Assembly (NCBI RefSeq): GCF_030408815.1
Contig: NZ_CP047355.1
Coordinates: 1,116,001 to 1,180,000, forward strand
Direction of reading: 5' to 3'
Origin: Corynebacterium freiburgense
GTDB taxonomy: Bacteria > Actinomycetota > Actinomycetes > Mycobacteriales > Mycobacteriaceae
DNA: 64,000 nt
This document shows positions 36,353-45,862 of this stretch, in pieces (positions within the stretch are counted from its first letter, which is position 1; each line of letters begins with the position of its first letter). A program made the position numbers and the translations under genes. The notes under the pieces were generated by a model. The model was given only the letters and a program-made list of their open reading frames with translations. It had not been told where the DNA came from and ran no database searches.

Positions 36353-37330
36353 ATGGCAAGTCTTCGCGAGTTGCGTAACCGAATTAAATCGGTCAATTCA
36401 ACAAAGAAGATCACCAAGGCCCAAGAACTGATCGCCACCTCGCGAATCACCAAGGCCCAGGCGCGGGTCGAGGCCTCGCTTCCATACGCCAATGAAATCC
36501 ACGATGTGATTGAACGTTTGGCGTCTGCAAGCTCCCTCGATCACCCAATGCTTCGGGAGCGTGAAAACGCTAACCGCGCCGCAATCCTGGTGGTCTCAAG
36601 CGACCGTGGTATGGCTGGTGGATACAATTACAACGTCTTCAAGAAAACAACCGAGCTAAAAAATCTCCTTGAGGAAAAAGGCTATGAGGTTGTTATCTAT
36701 GTAGCTGGAAATAAGGGAGTTGGTTACTACAAGTTCCGCGGTGAAGACATCGTTGGACAATGGACCGGCTTCTCCCAAGACCCCGGTTACCGTGAGACGC
36801 ATAATTTGCGCCGCCACTTGATTGATGCCTTTATTGCAGGCTCTGCTGGTACTGCAAAGTACCGTGAAGGCCTCAATGTCGAAGAAGGTGAGTCGGTTCA
36901 AGGCTTCGATCAACTGCACGTTGTGTACACCGAGTTTGAGTCCATGCTGACCCAGACCGCACGTGCACACCAGCTCCTGCCCATCGAGCCAATTATTGAG
37001 CTTGATGAAATGGAATTGGGCGACGGCATTCTCGACGATAAAGGTGAAGTATCTCCGGACTACGAGTTCGAACCAGATGCAGATACCTTGCTCGCCGCAC
37101 TGCTGCCGCAATACGTGTCCCGTAGCCTGTACGCAATGCTTCTTGAGGCAGCTGCCTCTGAATCAGCATCGCGCCGAAATGCAATGAAGTCTGCTACTGA
37201 CAATGCAACCGCACTGGTGAAAGATCTTTCACGTGTGGCTAACCAGGCTCGCCAGGCACAGATCACCCAGGAAATCACAGAGATCGTCGGTGGCGCCGGA
37301 GCGCTCGCCGAAAGCGGAGAAAGTGACTAG
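36353..37330 (+). CDS. atpG: ATP synthase F1 subunit gamma
   Basis: 325 residues. Gamma is the rotating central shaft. The N-terminal RELRNRIKSVNSTKKITKAQELIATSRI coiled coil and the C-terminal SESASRRNAMKSATDNA coiled coil are conserved. The ATG follows AAGGGAGGCGATGATTC. An acidic loop (about 216-240, ELDEMELGDGILDDKGE) enlarges the protein relative to E. coli, similar to the actinobacterial gamma loop. Confidence 0.97.
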   Translation: MASLRELRNRIKSVNSTKKITKAQELIATSRITKAQARVEASLPYANEIHDVIERLASASSLDHPMLRERENANRAAILVVSSDRGMAGGYNYNVFKKTTELKNLLEEKGYEVVIYVAGNKGVGYYKFRGEDIVGQWTGFSQDPGYRETHNLRRHLIDAFIAGSAGTAKYREGLNVEEGESVQGFDQLHVVYTEFESMLTQTARAHQLLPIEPIIELDEMELGDGILDDKGEVSPDYEFEPDADTLLAALLPQYVSRSLYAMLLEAAASESASRRNAMKSATDNATALVKDLSRVANQARQAQITQEITEIVGGAGALAESGESD

Positions 37331-38779
<1,449 letters not shown>

Positions 38780-38792
38780 AGGGGCGAAACTC

Positions 38793-39164
38793 ATGGCTGA
38801 AATCGCCGCTGAACTGGTCTCCGTCGAGCGTATGTTGTGGTCTGGAAAGGCTACTATCGTGACGGCTCAGACCACCGAAGGTGAGATCGGCGTGCTGCCC
38901 GGCCACGAACCCATGCTTGGCCAACTCGCTGAGAATGGGGTCGTGGTAATCCGTCCTGTGGACGGCGAAAAGCTTGTTGCTGCCACACCTGGTGGTTTCC
39001 TTTCAATTTCAAAGGACAAGGTAACCATTCTGGCTCACTATGCAGTGTGGGCTCACGAGGTCGACGCCGCTGAGGCTGAGGCCGCGCTCCAGTCAGATGA
39101 TCCTGAAACGAAAGCACGTGCCGAAGCAGAGCTACGCGCATTACGTCGCGATAAGGAAGCTTAA
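38793..39164 (+). CDS. atpC: ATP synthase F1 subunit epsilon
   Basis: 123 residues: an N-terminal beta-sandwich ([32 protein letters not shown]) and a short C-terminal helical region. Epsilon couples gamma to the c-ring and can inhibit ATP hydrolysis. It is the last gene of the operon; a strong hairpin terminator follows within 75 bases. Confidence 0.97.
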   Translation: MAEIAAELVSVERMLWSGKATIVTAQTTEGEIGVLPGHEPMLGQLAENGVVVIRPVDGEKLVAATPGGFLSISKDKVTILAHYAVWAHEVDAAEAEAALQSDDPETKARAEAELRALRRDKEA

Positions 39165-39208
39165 GGTTTTTCCCAGGCAGTTTTGCCAGTTCTTTCCTTA
39201 AAATTTGC

Positions 39209-39238
39209 AAGGGTCACCCGCAAATGCGGGTGACCCTT
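39209..39238 (+). terminator. Terminator of the ATP synthase operon
   Basis: Arms AAGGGTCACCCGCA (39209-39222) and TGCGGGTGACCCTT (39225-39238) are perfect inverted copies, giving a long GC-rich hairpin followed by TTGTATACC. It lies 45 bases after the atpC stop. Confidence 0.9.
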
Positions 39239-39347
39239 TGTATACCTAACCATACATATAGGTTCTGCTGCCCCCCAATATGCTGGGTCTTTGGCAATCA
39301 CCTATTTTTTCAGGTAGATCAGAATATTCTTGCTTGTGCACAAGGGG

Positions 39348-39353
39348 TATGAT
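39348..39353 (+). promoter_or_regulatory. Candidate -10 element before the DUF2550 gene
   Basis: TATGAT follows the atp terminator by about 110 bases and lies 66 bases before the next gene. No good -35 is seen at the right distance, which is common in corynebacteria. Confidence 0.4.
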
Positions 39354-39418
39354 GATTCAAAAATACGACAAAGCGTATTGGGGCTCGCTTTGTGTATCAG
39401 ATTGGTTGGTATGTGCGC

Positions 39419-39883
39419 ATGGAATATTTCTGGTATAGCCTAGTGCTAATAGCGCTCACGGTGTTTGTCTTGGCCGTGTGGCGGTTTTACATGCTGCGCA
39501 GTAGCGGGGTTCACGTTATTTTACGGAATGTTCCTGCAGATGGGGCACATGGTTGGCGGCATGGATTGATTCGATACAACGGTTCATCCGCCGAATATTT
39601 TAAGCTTCGATCATTGTCACCTGCGGCTAATATCGTTATTGATCGGCAATTAGCGCAATTGCTTGGAAGCCGAATGCCCACATCCCAAGAATCTGAATTT
39701 ATGGAACCAGGTACAAAGATTGCGCACATTCTTGTGGGGGATATGGAGTATGAAGTCGCGATGAATTCGCGCAGTGAAATGGCACTAACAGCCTGGTTGG
39801 AATCTGCTCCAAGCCAGCGTTTGGAGCGTCAAGATCCGCGGGAAGCTATCCGTCATCTCACCCAAAAGCGAAACGTTAATTAA
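39419..39883 (+). CDS. DUF2550 family single-helix membrane protein
   Basis: About 154 residues from ATG 39419 (MEYFWYSLVLIALTVFVLAVWR); an upstream frame from 39392 adds nine residues. One N-terminal membrane helix is followed by a soluble domain of about 100 residues with WRHGLIRYNGSSAEYFKLRSLSP. This family is conserved directly downstream of atpC in corynebacteria and mycobacteria; its function is not known to me. The next gene, nucS, starts 20 bases later and is probably cotranscribed. Confidence 0.85.
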   Translation: MEYFWYSLVLIALTVFVLAVWRFYMLRSSGVHVILRNVPADGAHGWRHGLIRYNGSSAEYFKLRSLSPAANIVIDRQLAQLLGSRMPTSQESEFMEPGTKIAHILVGDMEYEVAMNSRSEMALTAWLESAPSQRLERQDPREAIRHLTQKRNVN

Positions 39884-39903
39884 CCTTGGGCTACAGTTGA
39901 GGA

Positions 39904-40596
39904 ATGCGTCTCGTCATTGCCCGGTGTTCTGTTGATTATGTTGGCCGCTTAGAAGCTCATCTTCCAATGGCTGATCGATTATTAATGGTCAAAGCGGACG
40001 GCTCAGTATCTATTCACGCTGATGACCGCGCATACAAGCCATTGAACTGGATGACACCACCCTGCACACTTGATGAGCGGGAGATTAAAAGTGAAGGTGG
40101 GGAATCACTTGGTGTCCGGATGTGGATCGTTGAGAACAAAAAAGGCGAGCAGCTGCGGATCACAATAGAGGCAGTGCATTCTGATTTTTATTATGACTTC
40201 GGTGAAGATCCTGGTTTAGTTAAAGACGGTGTGGAGTCTCATCTCCAAGAGCTCTTAGCCGAGCATATTGAAACATTAGGTGAAGGCTACAGTTTAATTC
40301 GCCGCGAATATCCCACTGCTATTGGTCCGGTGGATATCTTATGTAGAGATGCTTCAGGGGCGACTGTAGCTGTGGAAATTAAACGCCGCGGCGGCATCGA
40401 TGGTGTGGAGCAGCTATCCCGGTATCTTGATTTGCTTAATCGTGATGAACTTTTAAGTCCGGTTCAGGGTGTTTTTGCAGCGCAGGAAATAAAACCGCAG
40501 GCTAGGACTTTAGCTGAAGACCGTGGCATTCGATGTGTCACTTTGGATTATCAAGCATTGCGGGGGATCGAGACTGACGAATTACGTTTGTTCTAA
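39904..40596 (+). CDS. nucS: Mismatch-specific endonuclease NucS/EndoMS
   Basis: 230 residues. NucS cuts both strands at mismatched bases and provides the MutS/MutL-independent mismatch repair of actinobacteria. The N-terminal dimer domain ([39 protein letters not shown]) and the C-terminal RecB-like nuclease core ([36 protein letters not shown], with catalytic Asp, Glu and Lys) are complete. The C-terminal DELRLF resembles the beta-clamp-binding tail. It overlaps the next start by one base (TAATG). Confidence 0.96.
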   Translation: MRLVIARCSVDYVGRLEAHLPMADRLLMVKADGSVSIHADDRAYKPLNWMTPPCTLDEREIKSEGGESLGVRMWIVENKKGEQLRITIEAVHSDFYYDFGEDPGLVKDGVESHLQELLAEHIETLGEGYSLIRREYPTAIGPVDILCRDASGATVAVEIKRRGGIDGVEQLSRYLDLLNRDELLSPVQGVFAAQEIKPQARTLAEDRGIRCVTLDYQALRGIETDELRLF

Positions 40597-40892
40597 TGCC
40601 TCGTCGAAATCGAACAAAGCGCCCACAGCGTAAAGAGGAACGCAATGCGCCGCGGGCTTTGCCTCGTGATGGTGCGGCATACTTTGGTACACAAATTCAG
40701 CCGGGTCCTCGATGGACCTTTGGTGAGCCATATATGGTGCGCCGTATGGGGTCTGCTGCCGCAAAGAAGTTTTATGTGTGTCCTGGTTGTAATCAGAATA
40801 TTCCGCCAGGGGTTGCACATATTGTTGCGTGGCCGGAACATCATGCGGATGATCGGCGCCATTGGCATTCGCCTTGTTGGGATCGCCGTTAG
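40596..40892 (+). CDS. Small zinc-finger-like protein
   Basis: 98 residues with a very basic N-terminus ([17 protein letters not shown]) and a C-terminal metal-binding pattern CPGCN...H...HWHSPCW, likely one zinc site. The ATG overlaps the nucS stop, and this gene commonly accompanies nucS in actinobacteria, where it is often labelled an ATP/GTP-binding protein without good reason. Function unknown; a role tied to nucleic acid is plausible from the charge and the coupling to nucS. Confidence 0.8.
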   Translation: MPRRNRTKRPQRKEERNAPRALPRDGAAYFGTQIQPGPRWTFGEPYMVRRMGSAAAKKFYVCPGCNQNIPPGVAHIVAWPEHHADDRRHWHSPCWDRR

Positions 40893-40925
40893 TTCGTGCT
40901 GCGGTGGCGTATGCAAGCACAAACC

Positions 40926-40981
40926 CAGCCCACGCATAGGGTGCTCTGTATCAGCAGCCAGTGGTACGTGTGGGCTGGGCG
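40926..40981. terminator. Hairpin between two convergent genes
   Basis: CCCAGCCCAC (40926-40935) and GTGGGCTGGG (40972-40981) are perfect inverted copies separated by 36 bases that can pair further. It sits between the convergent zinc-finger gene and the methylmalonyl-CoA epimerase gene and could end both. The plus-strand side is followed by CGGAGTTTTAG. Confidence 0.6.
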
Positions 40982-40995
40982 GAGTTTTAGAGGTA

Positions 40996-41448
40996 TTAGG
41001 CAGGTTCGGTGATTTCCAGGAGCACACCACCTGCGTCTTTAGGGTGCACAAAGTTAATGCGTGATCCACCAGTGCCAATCTTAGGTTCTGGATAAAGCAG
41101 GCGGGTCCCTTGAGCACGAAGGTGTTCACTTAGTGCATCGATATTGTTGGTTCGAACGCACATTTGCTGGAGGCCAGGGCCTTTTTTATCAATGAATTTC
41201 GCAATGGTGGATTCGTCATTGAGGGGCGCAAGAAGTTGAATCATGCCATCACGCTCAGTGAGGTTTTTGGGCCCAACCATGGCTTCCACAACACCTTGTT
41301 CTTCATTGGTTTCCTGGTGGTGGTTTACCCAGCCAAAATTTGATCGGTAGAACTCAATGGCGGCGTCGAGGTCGGGCACTGCAATCCCCACATGGTCAAG
41401 GCAGATCACATACTCGTGTGGGATTTCAATATTAGAAATATCGCTCAT
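40996..41448 (-). CDS. mce: Methylmalonyl-CoA epimerase
   Basis: About 150 residues of the VOC metalloenzyme superfamily. It interconverts the R and S forms of methylmalonyl-CoA between propionyl-CoA and succinyl-CoA metabolism. Metal ligands are visible: His in DHVGIAVPDL, Gln/Glu in GMIQLLAPL, a His in the second half (NFVHPKDAGG) and the final Glu in GVLLEITEP. The ATG at 41448 is preferred over a GTG two codons upstream. Confidence 0.9.
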   Translation of the reverse strand: MSDISNIEIPHEYVICLDHVGIAVPDLDAAIEFYRSNFGWVNHHQETNEEQGVVEAMVGPKNLTERDGMIQLLAPLNDESTIAKFIDKKGPGLQQMCVRTNNIDALSEHLRAQGTRLLYPEPKIGTGGSRINFVHPKDAGGVLLEITEPA

Positions 41449-41513
41449 ATTCACTAGTTTAGCCCTCGAACCAAGGTGGGGGCAGCGGGGATGCTCGGGG
41501 TATCTTGGTCAGC

Positions 41514-41810
41514 ATGATTGTTGCATTTTCTGTAGCTCCCACTGAGGTCCCAAATGCACAGGCGGAAATGTCTGAGGCTGTTGCTGAGGCTGTGCGAGTG
41601 GTTCGAGCTTCTGGGCTTCCTCATGAAACTAATGCCATGTTTACCCTGATTGAGGGAGAATGGGATGAGGTTATGGATGTGATCCGGCGTGCAACCGAAG
41701 CAGTGGTTGCAGTTTCACCTCGGGTGAGCTTGGTGTTCAAGGCGGATATTCGGCCTGGATATTCGAATCAATTGGAGCAGAAAATTACTTCATTAGAGCA
41801 GCACCTCTAG
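41514..41810 (+). CDS. MTH1187/YkoF-type thiamine-binding-like protein
   Basis: 98 residues. The pattern IVAFSVAPTEVPNAQ...ASGLPHETNAMFTLIEGEWDEVMDVI...RVSLVFKADIRPGYSNQLEQKI is typical of the MTH1187/YkoF family of small ferredoxin-fold proteins, some of which bind thiamine or its precursors. No thiamine gene is nearby, so the ligand is unproven. It diverges from the epimerase gene. Confidence 0.82.
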   Translation: MIVAFSVAPTEVPNAQAEMSEAVAEAVRVVRASGLPHETNAMFTLIEGEWDEVMDVIRRATEAVVAVSPRVSLVFKADIRPGYSNQLEQKITSLEQHL

Positions 41811-41864
41811 CGGGCATTTTTCGTTGCGTTTGCTGTTACGATCGTGGTGTTGCGAAAGCATTGA

Positions 41865-42767
41865 ATGGAAGGCTTTGTTAAATTGACTACTCCTGACCGG
41901 TTTGTGGGTGGGGCGATTGATCTTGGTGAGCTTAAGGCTCGTGCGGAGGCTCGAGCTCAGCAAAATTCTTCGGAGGGGGTGGCATTTGCAATTGCGGTGA
42001 CGCCCGAAAATTTTGAACATGAAGTTGTTCGGCGCTCATTGCAGGTTCCGGTAGTTGTGCAGATAGGCTCTGCCCGCAGCGAGCATTCTGAGCAACTGAA
42101 AGCGGACTTAACAACGCTTGCTTCGCAAGCTAGTTTGCATTGGATTTTTGCGTACGTAGATGCGGATAACTTTCCAGAGATTGCGCAGGCTTTCGGTGTT
42201 TCTGCATTGCCTACGGTACTTGCACTGGCTGATGGTCGTCCGCTCGCTGATTTTCAGGGTGCACAACCAATGGAGGCTTTGCAGCAATGGACGGCGGCAG
42301 TAGTCCAAGCGGTAGCGGGCAAATTGAGTGGGTTACCGTCAAATGCTGATCATGAGGCGCCAAACGATCCGCGTTTCGACGCCGCGACCGAAGCTCTCAA
42401 TATTGGTGACTTTGCTGCGGCCATTGCGGTATATGACGATATTCTCGCCCATGAACCGGCGAATGCAGATGCGAAAACTGCGCGGTTAAATGCGATCTAT
42501 CTGGCTCGTCTTGCGGCTGCCTCAACGACAGATGACGTTATTGCGGCGGCAAATATGGATCCAAATGACGTCGATAAGCAATTTGCTGCTGCGGATGCGG
42601 AGATTGCGGCAGGAGATGTGGAAGATGCATTCGATCGTTTGCTTGGTGTGCTTGCGCAAGATAAGCAACGTGTTCGCGAACGTCTGATTGAATTGTTTGC
42701 ATTATTTGAGGCCGGAGATCCGCGGGTGACGGCTGCTCGAAGTCGGATGGCGAGTGCACTTTTCTAA
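41865..42767 (+). CDS. Thioredoxin-fold/TPR protein, CnoX-like without redox cysteines
   Basis: About 300 residues. An N-terminal thioredoxin-like domain (about 40-155; VVVQIGSARSEHSEQL and VSALPTVLALADGRPL) is followed by TPR-like helices (DFAAAIAVYDDILAHEPANADAK). This is the layout of YbbN/CnoX, a chaperone that holds proteins under stress. The place of the CxxC motif reads ARSEH, so no thiol chemistry is expected. A TTG at 41883 preceded by GGAAGG (MTTPDRFVGGAIDL) may be the true start. The stop overlaps the next gene (TAATG). Confidence 0.8.
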   Translation: MEGFVKLTTPDRFVGGAIDLGELKARAEARAQQNSSEGVAFAIAVTPENFEHEVVRRSLQVPVVVQIGSARSEHSEQLKADLTTLASQASLHWIFAYVDADNFPEIAQAFGVSALPTVLALADGRPLADFQGAQPMEALQQWTAAVVQAVAGKLSGLPSNADHEAPNDPRFDAATEALNIGDFAAAIAVYDDILAHEPANADAKTARLNAIYLARLAAASTTDDVIAAANMDPNDVDKQFAAADAEIAAGDVEDAFDRLLGVLAQDKQRVRERLIELFALFEAGDPRVTAARSRMASALF

Positions 42768-43444
42768 TGCGAGAAATTACCGGGGCAGATGCTGCCCGCA
42801 TGTTTGGTTTGGGGTTTATTGCCCCGACGATTGCTGGCGTCGCTGGTGTTATTGGCGCCGCATTGATGCACTCGACAATGGTAGCTATTGCAGGGGTTTC
42901 AATAGCACTTATGGTCGGTGGCTGGACGATCTGGAGTTTTTTCGATCGGGGTTGGACGCTCGCCGATTTTGGGTTCGTCCCGTTGGGGCGTCGAGGCTGG
43001 CATTTGCTGTGGCAAATTCCCGTTATGTTAGGGATTTCGCTCATTATTGCGGCGGGGATCGGTGCTTTGATCCAAGTAGAGCCTGCGGAACAGGATAATC
43101 GTCTTGAGCTTGTTCCAATCGAGTATGCACCTTTAATTATTGCTCTTATGGGTTTTTTGGTGGTGATTGCGGGACCCATTTGGGAGGAAGTTGTTTTTCG
43201 ACGATTCATTATGGGGTGGCTGGATAACCGTTTTAAACTTCCAATTGTCTCTATTCTGGCAAGTGCACTGCTGTTCGGACTAGTCCATATGACTCCGCCG
43301 ATTATTGTGTGGGCATTTTTATTGGGTATTTGTTGCGCGATTCTTTACCGTTGGCATGGTTCACTATGGGCGGCGATTTTACATCATGGTTTTAATAACC
43401 TCATGGTAACTATTGGAATGGCAATTTCGTTGTACTCTTCATAA
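42767..43444 (+). CDS. CPBP-family intramembrane metalloprotease
   Basis: 225 residues with about six to eight predicted helices. The catalytic motifs of the CPBP (Abi) family are present: EEVVFRRFIMGW with the paired Glu and Arg, FGLVHM and HHGFNN with the metal-binding histidines. Members process prenylated or membrane proteins or protect against bacteriocins; the substrate here is unknown. It is coupled to the preceding gene by TAATG and ends before a strong bidirectional hairpin. Confidence 0.85.
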   Translation: MREITGADAARMFGLGFIAPTIAGVAGVIGAALMHSTMVAIAGVSIALMVGGWTIWSFFDRGWTLADFGFVPLGRRGWHLLWQIPVMLGISLIIAAGIGALIQVEPAEQDNRLELVPIEYAPLIIALMGFLVVIAGPIWEEVVFRRFIMGWLDNRFKLPIVSILASALLFGLVHMTPPIIVWAFLLGICCAILYRWHGSLWAAILHHGFNNLMVTIGMAISLYSS

Positions 43445-43447
43445 ATA

Positions 43448-43496
43448 GACCTCCTTGATGTGATCACCGTATTGAGTGAGCCACATCAAGGAGGTC
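43448..43496. terminator. Bidirectional hairpin between the CPBP gene and glgB
   Basis: GACCTCCTTGATGTG (43448-43462) and CACATCAAGGAGGTC (43482-43496) form a perfect 15-base-pair stem with a 19-base loop. It starts right after the protease stop and lies 30 bases from the glgB stop. AT-rich sequence flanks both sides. Confidence 0.8.
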
Positions 43497-43526
43497 AGGC
43501 AATTAAACAATTTTTAGGAAGTGGAT

Positions 43527-45710
43527 TTATTCCTCAAAGACATACCACTGTGCGCTCATTGCGGGCAGGTGTAGTACTAGGGAATCTTCGTAACCATCCC
43601 AACCTTCGTCTTTGGTTTCAACTGTTTCCGGCAGTGGGTTTCCAGCACCTTCATATTCAGCATCATCGGTATTAAGTACCATATGCCAACGGCCAGATTT
43701 TGGAACACCGAGGCGATAGTCTTCCTGTGATGTGCCACCAAAATTAAAGACACACAACATGATTTCACCTTCTGTGCCATATCGGTGGAACGCTAAAATA
43801 TTATGTGCTGCATCATCAGACTTTGCCCAGGAAAAACCCTTATGTGAATCATCTTGGGTATAAAGTGCTGGGGAGTCCTTATAGATTGTATTGAGTTGGC
43901 GAACAAGCTTTTGGGTTGCGAGGTGGTATTCACCTTCCCAACCTTCCATATCGCCCCAATCAAGCGAGCGTGCTTCAGACCATTCTTGGATCTGGCCAAA
44001 TTCTTGCCCTTGGAATAGCAGGTTCTTACCAGGGTGAGACCACATAAATGTGAGGTATGTCCGCAGTCCTGCGGCTTTATTCCAGCTATCGCCAGGCATG
44101 CGGGCCCACAATGAACCCTTACCGTGTACAACCTCATCGTGAGAGATTGGGAGCACAAATTTTTCCGAATATGCGTACACCATTGAGAATGTAATTTCAT
44201 TATGGTGGTATTCGCGGTGTACGGGGTCCTTAGAAATGTATTCTAAGGTGTCATTCATCCAACCCATATTCCATTTCAGGGAGAATCCAAGACCATTGTC
44301 TTCGGTAGGGGCGGTCACTCCACTCCATGATGTGGATTCTTCGGCAATGGTTAATACGCCGGGGTGTTCGCGCTGTACGGTGGCATTGACTTCCTGTAGG
44401 AATTGCACGGCTTCAAGGTGGTGATTATTGCCATACTGGTTCGGTTCCCATTCACCGGGGTTGCGGGAATAATCCAGGTAGAGCATAGATGCAACAGCAT
44501 CGACGCGAAGGCCGTCGATATGGAATTCTTCACACCAATACAGAGCATTTGCAACTAGGAAATTGCGTACTTCATGGCGTCCAAAATCGAATACATATGT
44601 GCCCCAGTCTTTTTGCTCGCCACGCCGGGGGTCGGGGTGTTCGTAGAGGGCGCGGCCGTCGAAACGCCCCAATGCCCAATCATCTTTGGGGAAGTGTGCG
44701 GGAACCCAGTCCACAATCACACCAATACCCCGTGCGTGGAATGCGTCGATTAATGCGCGAAGTTCGTCTGGGGAACCCCAGCGCGAAGTTGGCGCGTAGT
44801 ACCCAGATACTTGATAGCCCCAGGAGCCGCCAAATGGGTGTTCGGCAACAGGCATGAATTCTACGTGCGTATAACCCATATCCGCGACGTAATCTACGAG
44901 TTCAGTTGCTAATTCGCTGTAGCTAAGACCTTGTTTCCAGGAACCTAAATGCACCTCGTATACGCTCATAGGTTCGCTGTGAATATTTGCCTTAGCGCGG
45001 TGCTCTAGCCACTCTGCATCTTTCCACTGATAGTTTGACGACGTCACTACCGAACCGGTCGCAGGTGGGGTTTCGGCGAGCTGTGCTAATGGGTCAGCCT
45101 TATCACGTCGGTGTCCCTCTTGCGTTTGAATCGCATACTTATACACCTCCCCTTCACCTACGCCTGGAATAAACAACTCCCAAATGCCGGAGCTGCCCAG
45201 AGAGCGCATAGGGAATTGCGAGGCATTCCAACCGCAAAAATCACCGACTACGGCCACGCCAATAGCGTTTGGTGCCCACACTGCGAACGAGGTGCCGGAG
45301 ACTTCGCCAAGTTGTGTGGAGTATGTGCGCGGGTGGGATCCAAGAACTTCCCAAAGGCGTTCATGGCGTCCTTCAGAAATCAAGTAGATATCGGTTTCCC
45401 CCAGGGTAGGCAGGAAAGTATAAGGGTCAGCAGATTCACGTGGTTCAAAACCTGGCCAGGTGGTACGTAACCGGTAGTCGCGGGGTTCCCCCTCAACTTC
45501 GACGGCAAAAATATCATCCCCAATTGGGGTCATTGGGATGGCGGTGTTATCAATTAATAATTCAACTTGTTCGGCACCAAGTTTGCGGGTGCGGATAACA
45601 TTGCCATGCCAGCCATAAAAACCATGGGGGTCATGATGCTGGCAATTACGAAGACGGTTCAGATCCTCCCGTGGAATAGTAAGAGAACTGGGGATCTTAG
45701 AGTCAGACAT
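43527..45710 (-). CDS. glgB: 1,4-alpha-glucan branching enzyme
   Basis: About 727 residues from the ATG at 45710 (MSDSKIPSSLTIPREDL). It makes alpha-1,6 branches in glycogen and related glucans. An N-terminal carbohydrate-binding module (DPHGFYGWHG) precedes the GH13 barrel with the conserved FMPVAEHPFGGSWGYQ, the nucleophile Asp in GLRVDAVASMLYLDYSR, the acid Glu in TIAEESTSW and LPISHDEVVHGKGS. It lies downstream of glgE on the same strand, the usual actinobacterial pair; a hairpin lies between them, so it may be partly separately expressed. Confidence 0.96.
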   Translation of the reverse strand: MSDSKIPSSLTIPREDLNRLRNCQHHDPHGFYGWHGNVIRTRKLGAEQVELLIDNTAIPMTPIGDDIFAVEVEGEPRDYRLRTTWPGFEPRESADPYTFLPTLGETDIYLISEGRHERLWEVLGSHPRTYSTQLGEVSGTSFAVWAPNAIGVAVVGDFCGWNASQFPMRSLGSSGIWELFIPGVGEGEVYKYAIQTQEGHRRDKADPLAQLAETPPATGSVVTSSNYQWKDAEWLEHRAKANIHSEPMSVYEVHLGSWKQGLSYSELATELVDYVADMGYTHVEFMPVAEHPFGGSWGYQVSGYYAPTSRWGSPDELRALIDAFHARGIGVIVDWVPAHFPKDDWALGRFDGRALYEHPDPRRGEQKDWGTYVFDFGRHEVRNFLVANALYWCEEFHIDGLRVDAVASMLYLDYSRNPGEWEPNQYGNNHHLEAVQFLQEVNATVQREHPGVLTIAEESTSWSGVTAPTEDNGLGFSLKWNMGWMNDTLEYISKDPVHREYHHNEITFSMVYAYSEKFVLPISHDEVVHGKGSLWARMPGDSWNKAAGLRTYLTFMWSHPGKNLLFQGQEFGQIQEWSEARSLDWGDMEGWEGEYHLATQKLVRQLNTIYKDSPALYTQDDSHKGFSWAKSDDAAHNILAFHRYGTEGEIMLCVFNFGGTSQEDYRLGVPKSGRWHMVLNTDDAEYEGAGNPLPETVETKDEGWDGYEDSLVLHLPAMSAQWYVFEE

Positions 45711-45754
45711 ATGGGGACCCTTCAAAATGTACAAACGTTGACTTAAAAATGTAA

Positions 45755-45818
45755 AAGCACCCGCAATGAATTTAAGCAGCGCTCTATACTTCGACGCTAC
45801 CTAACAATGCGAGTGCTT
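45755..45818 (-). terminator. Hairpin between glgE and glgB
   Basis: AAGCACCCGCA (45755-45765) and TGCGAGTGCTT (45808-45818) pair at 10 of 11 positions. Read on the minus strand the stem is followed by TTTACATTTTT, so it looks like an intrinsic terminator or attenuator downstream of glgE, about 45 bases before glgB. Confidence 0.55.
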
Positions 45819-45825
45819 GGGGGAA

Positions 45826-45853
45826 GCTAGAGGTGAACTCGATCACCCCTAGC
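45826..45853 (-). terminator. Second hairpin just after glgE
   Basis: GCTAGAGGTGA (45826-45836) and TCACCCCTAGC (45843-45853) pair at 10 of 11 positions around a 6-base loop, ten bases past the glgE stop on the minus strand. No T-run follows directly, so it may stabilise the glgE RNA end or add to termination. Confidence 0.5.
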
Positions 45854-45862
45854 TGCGTATGA

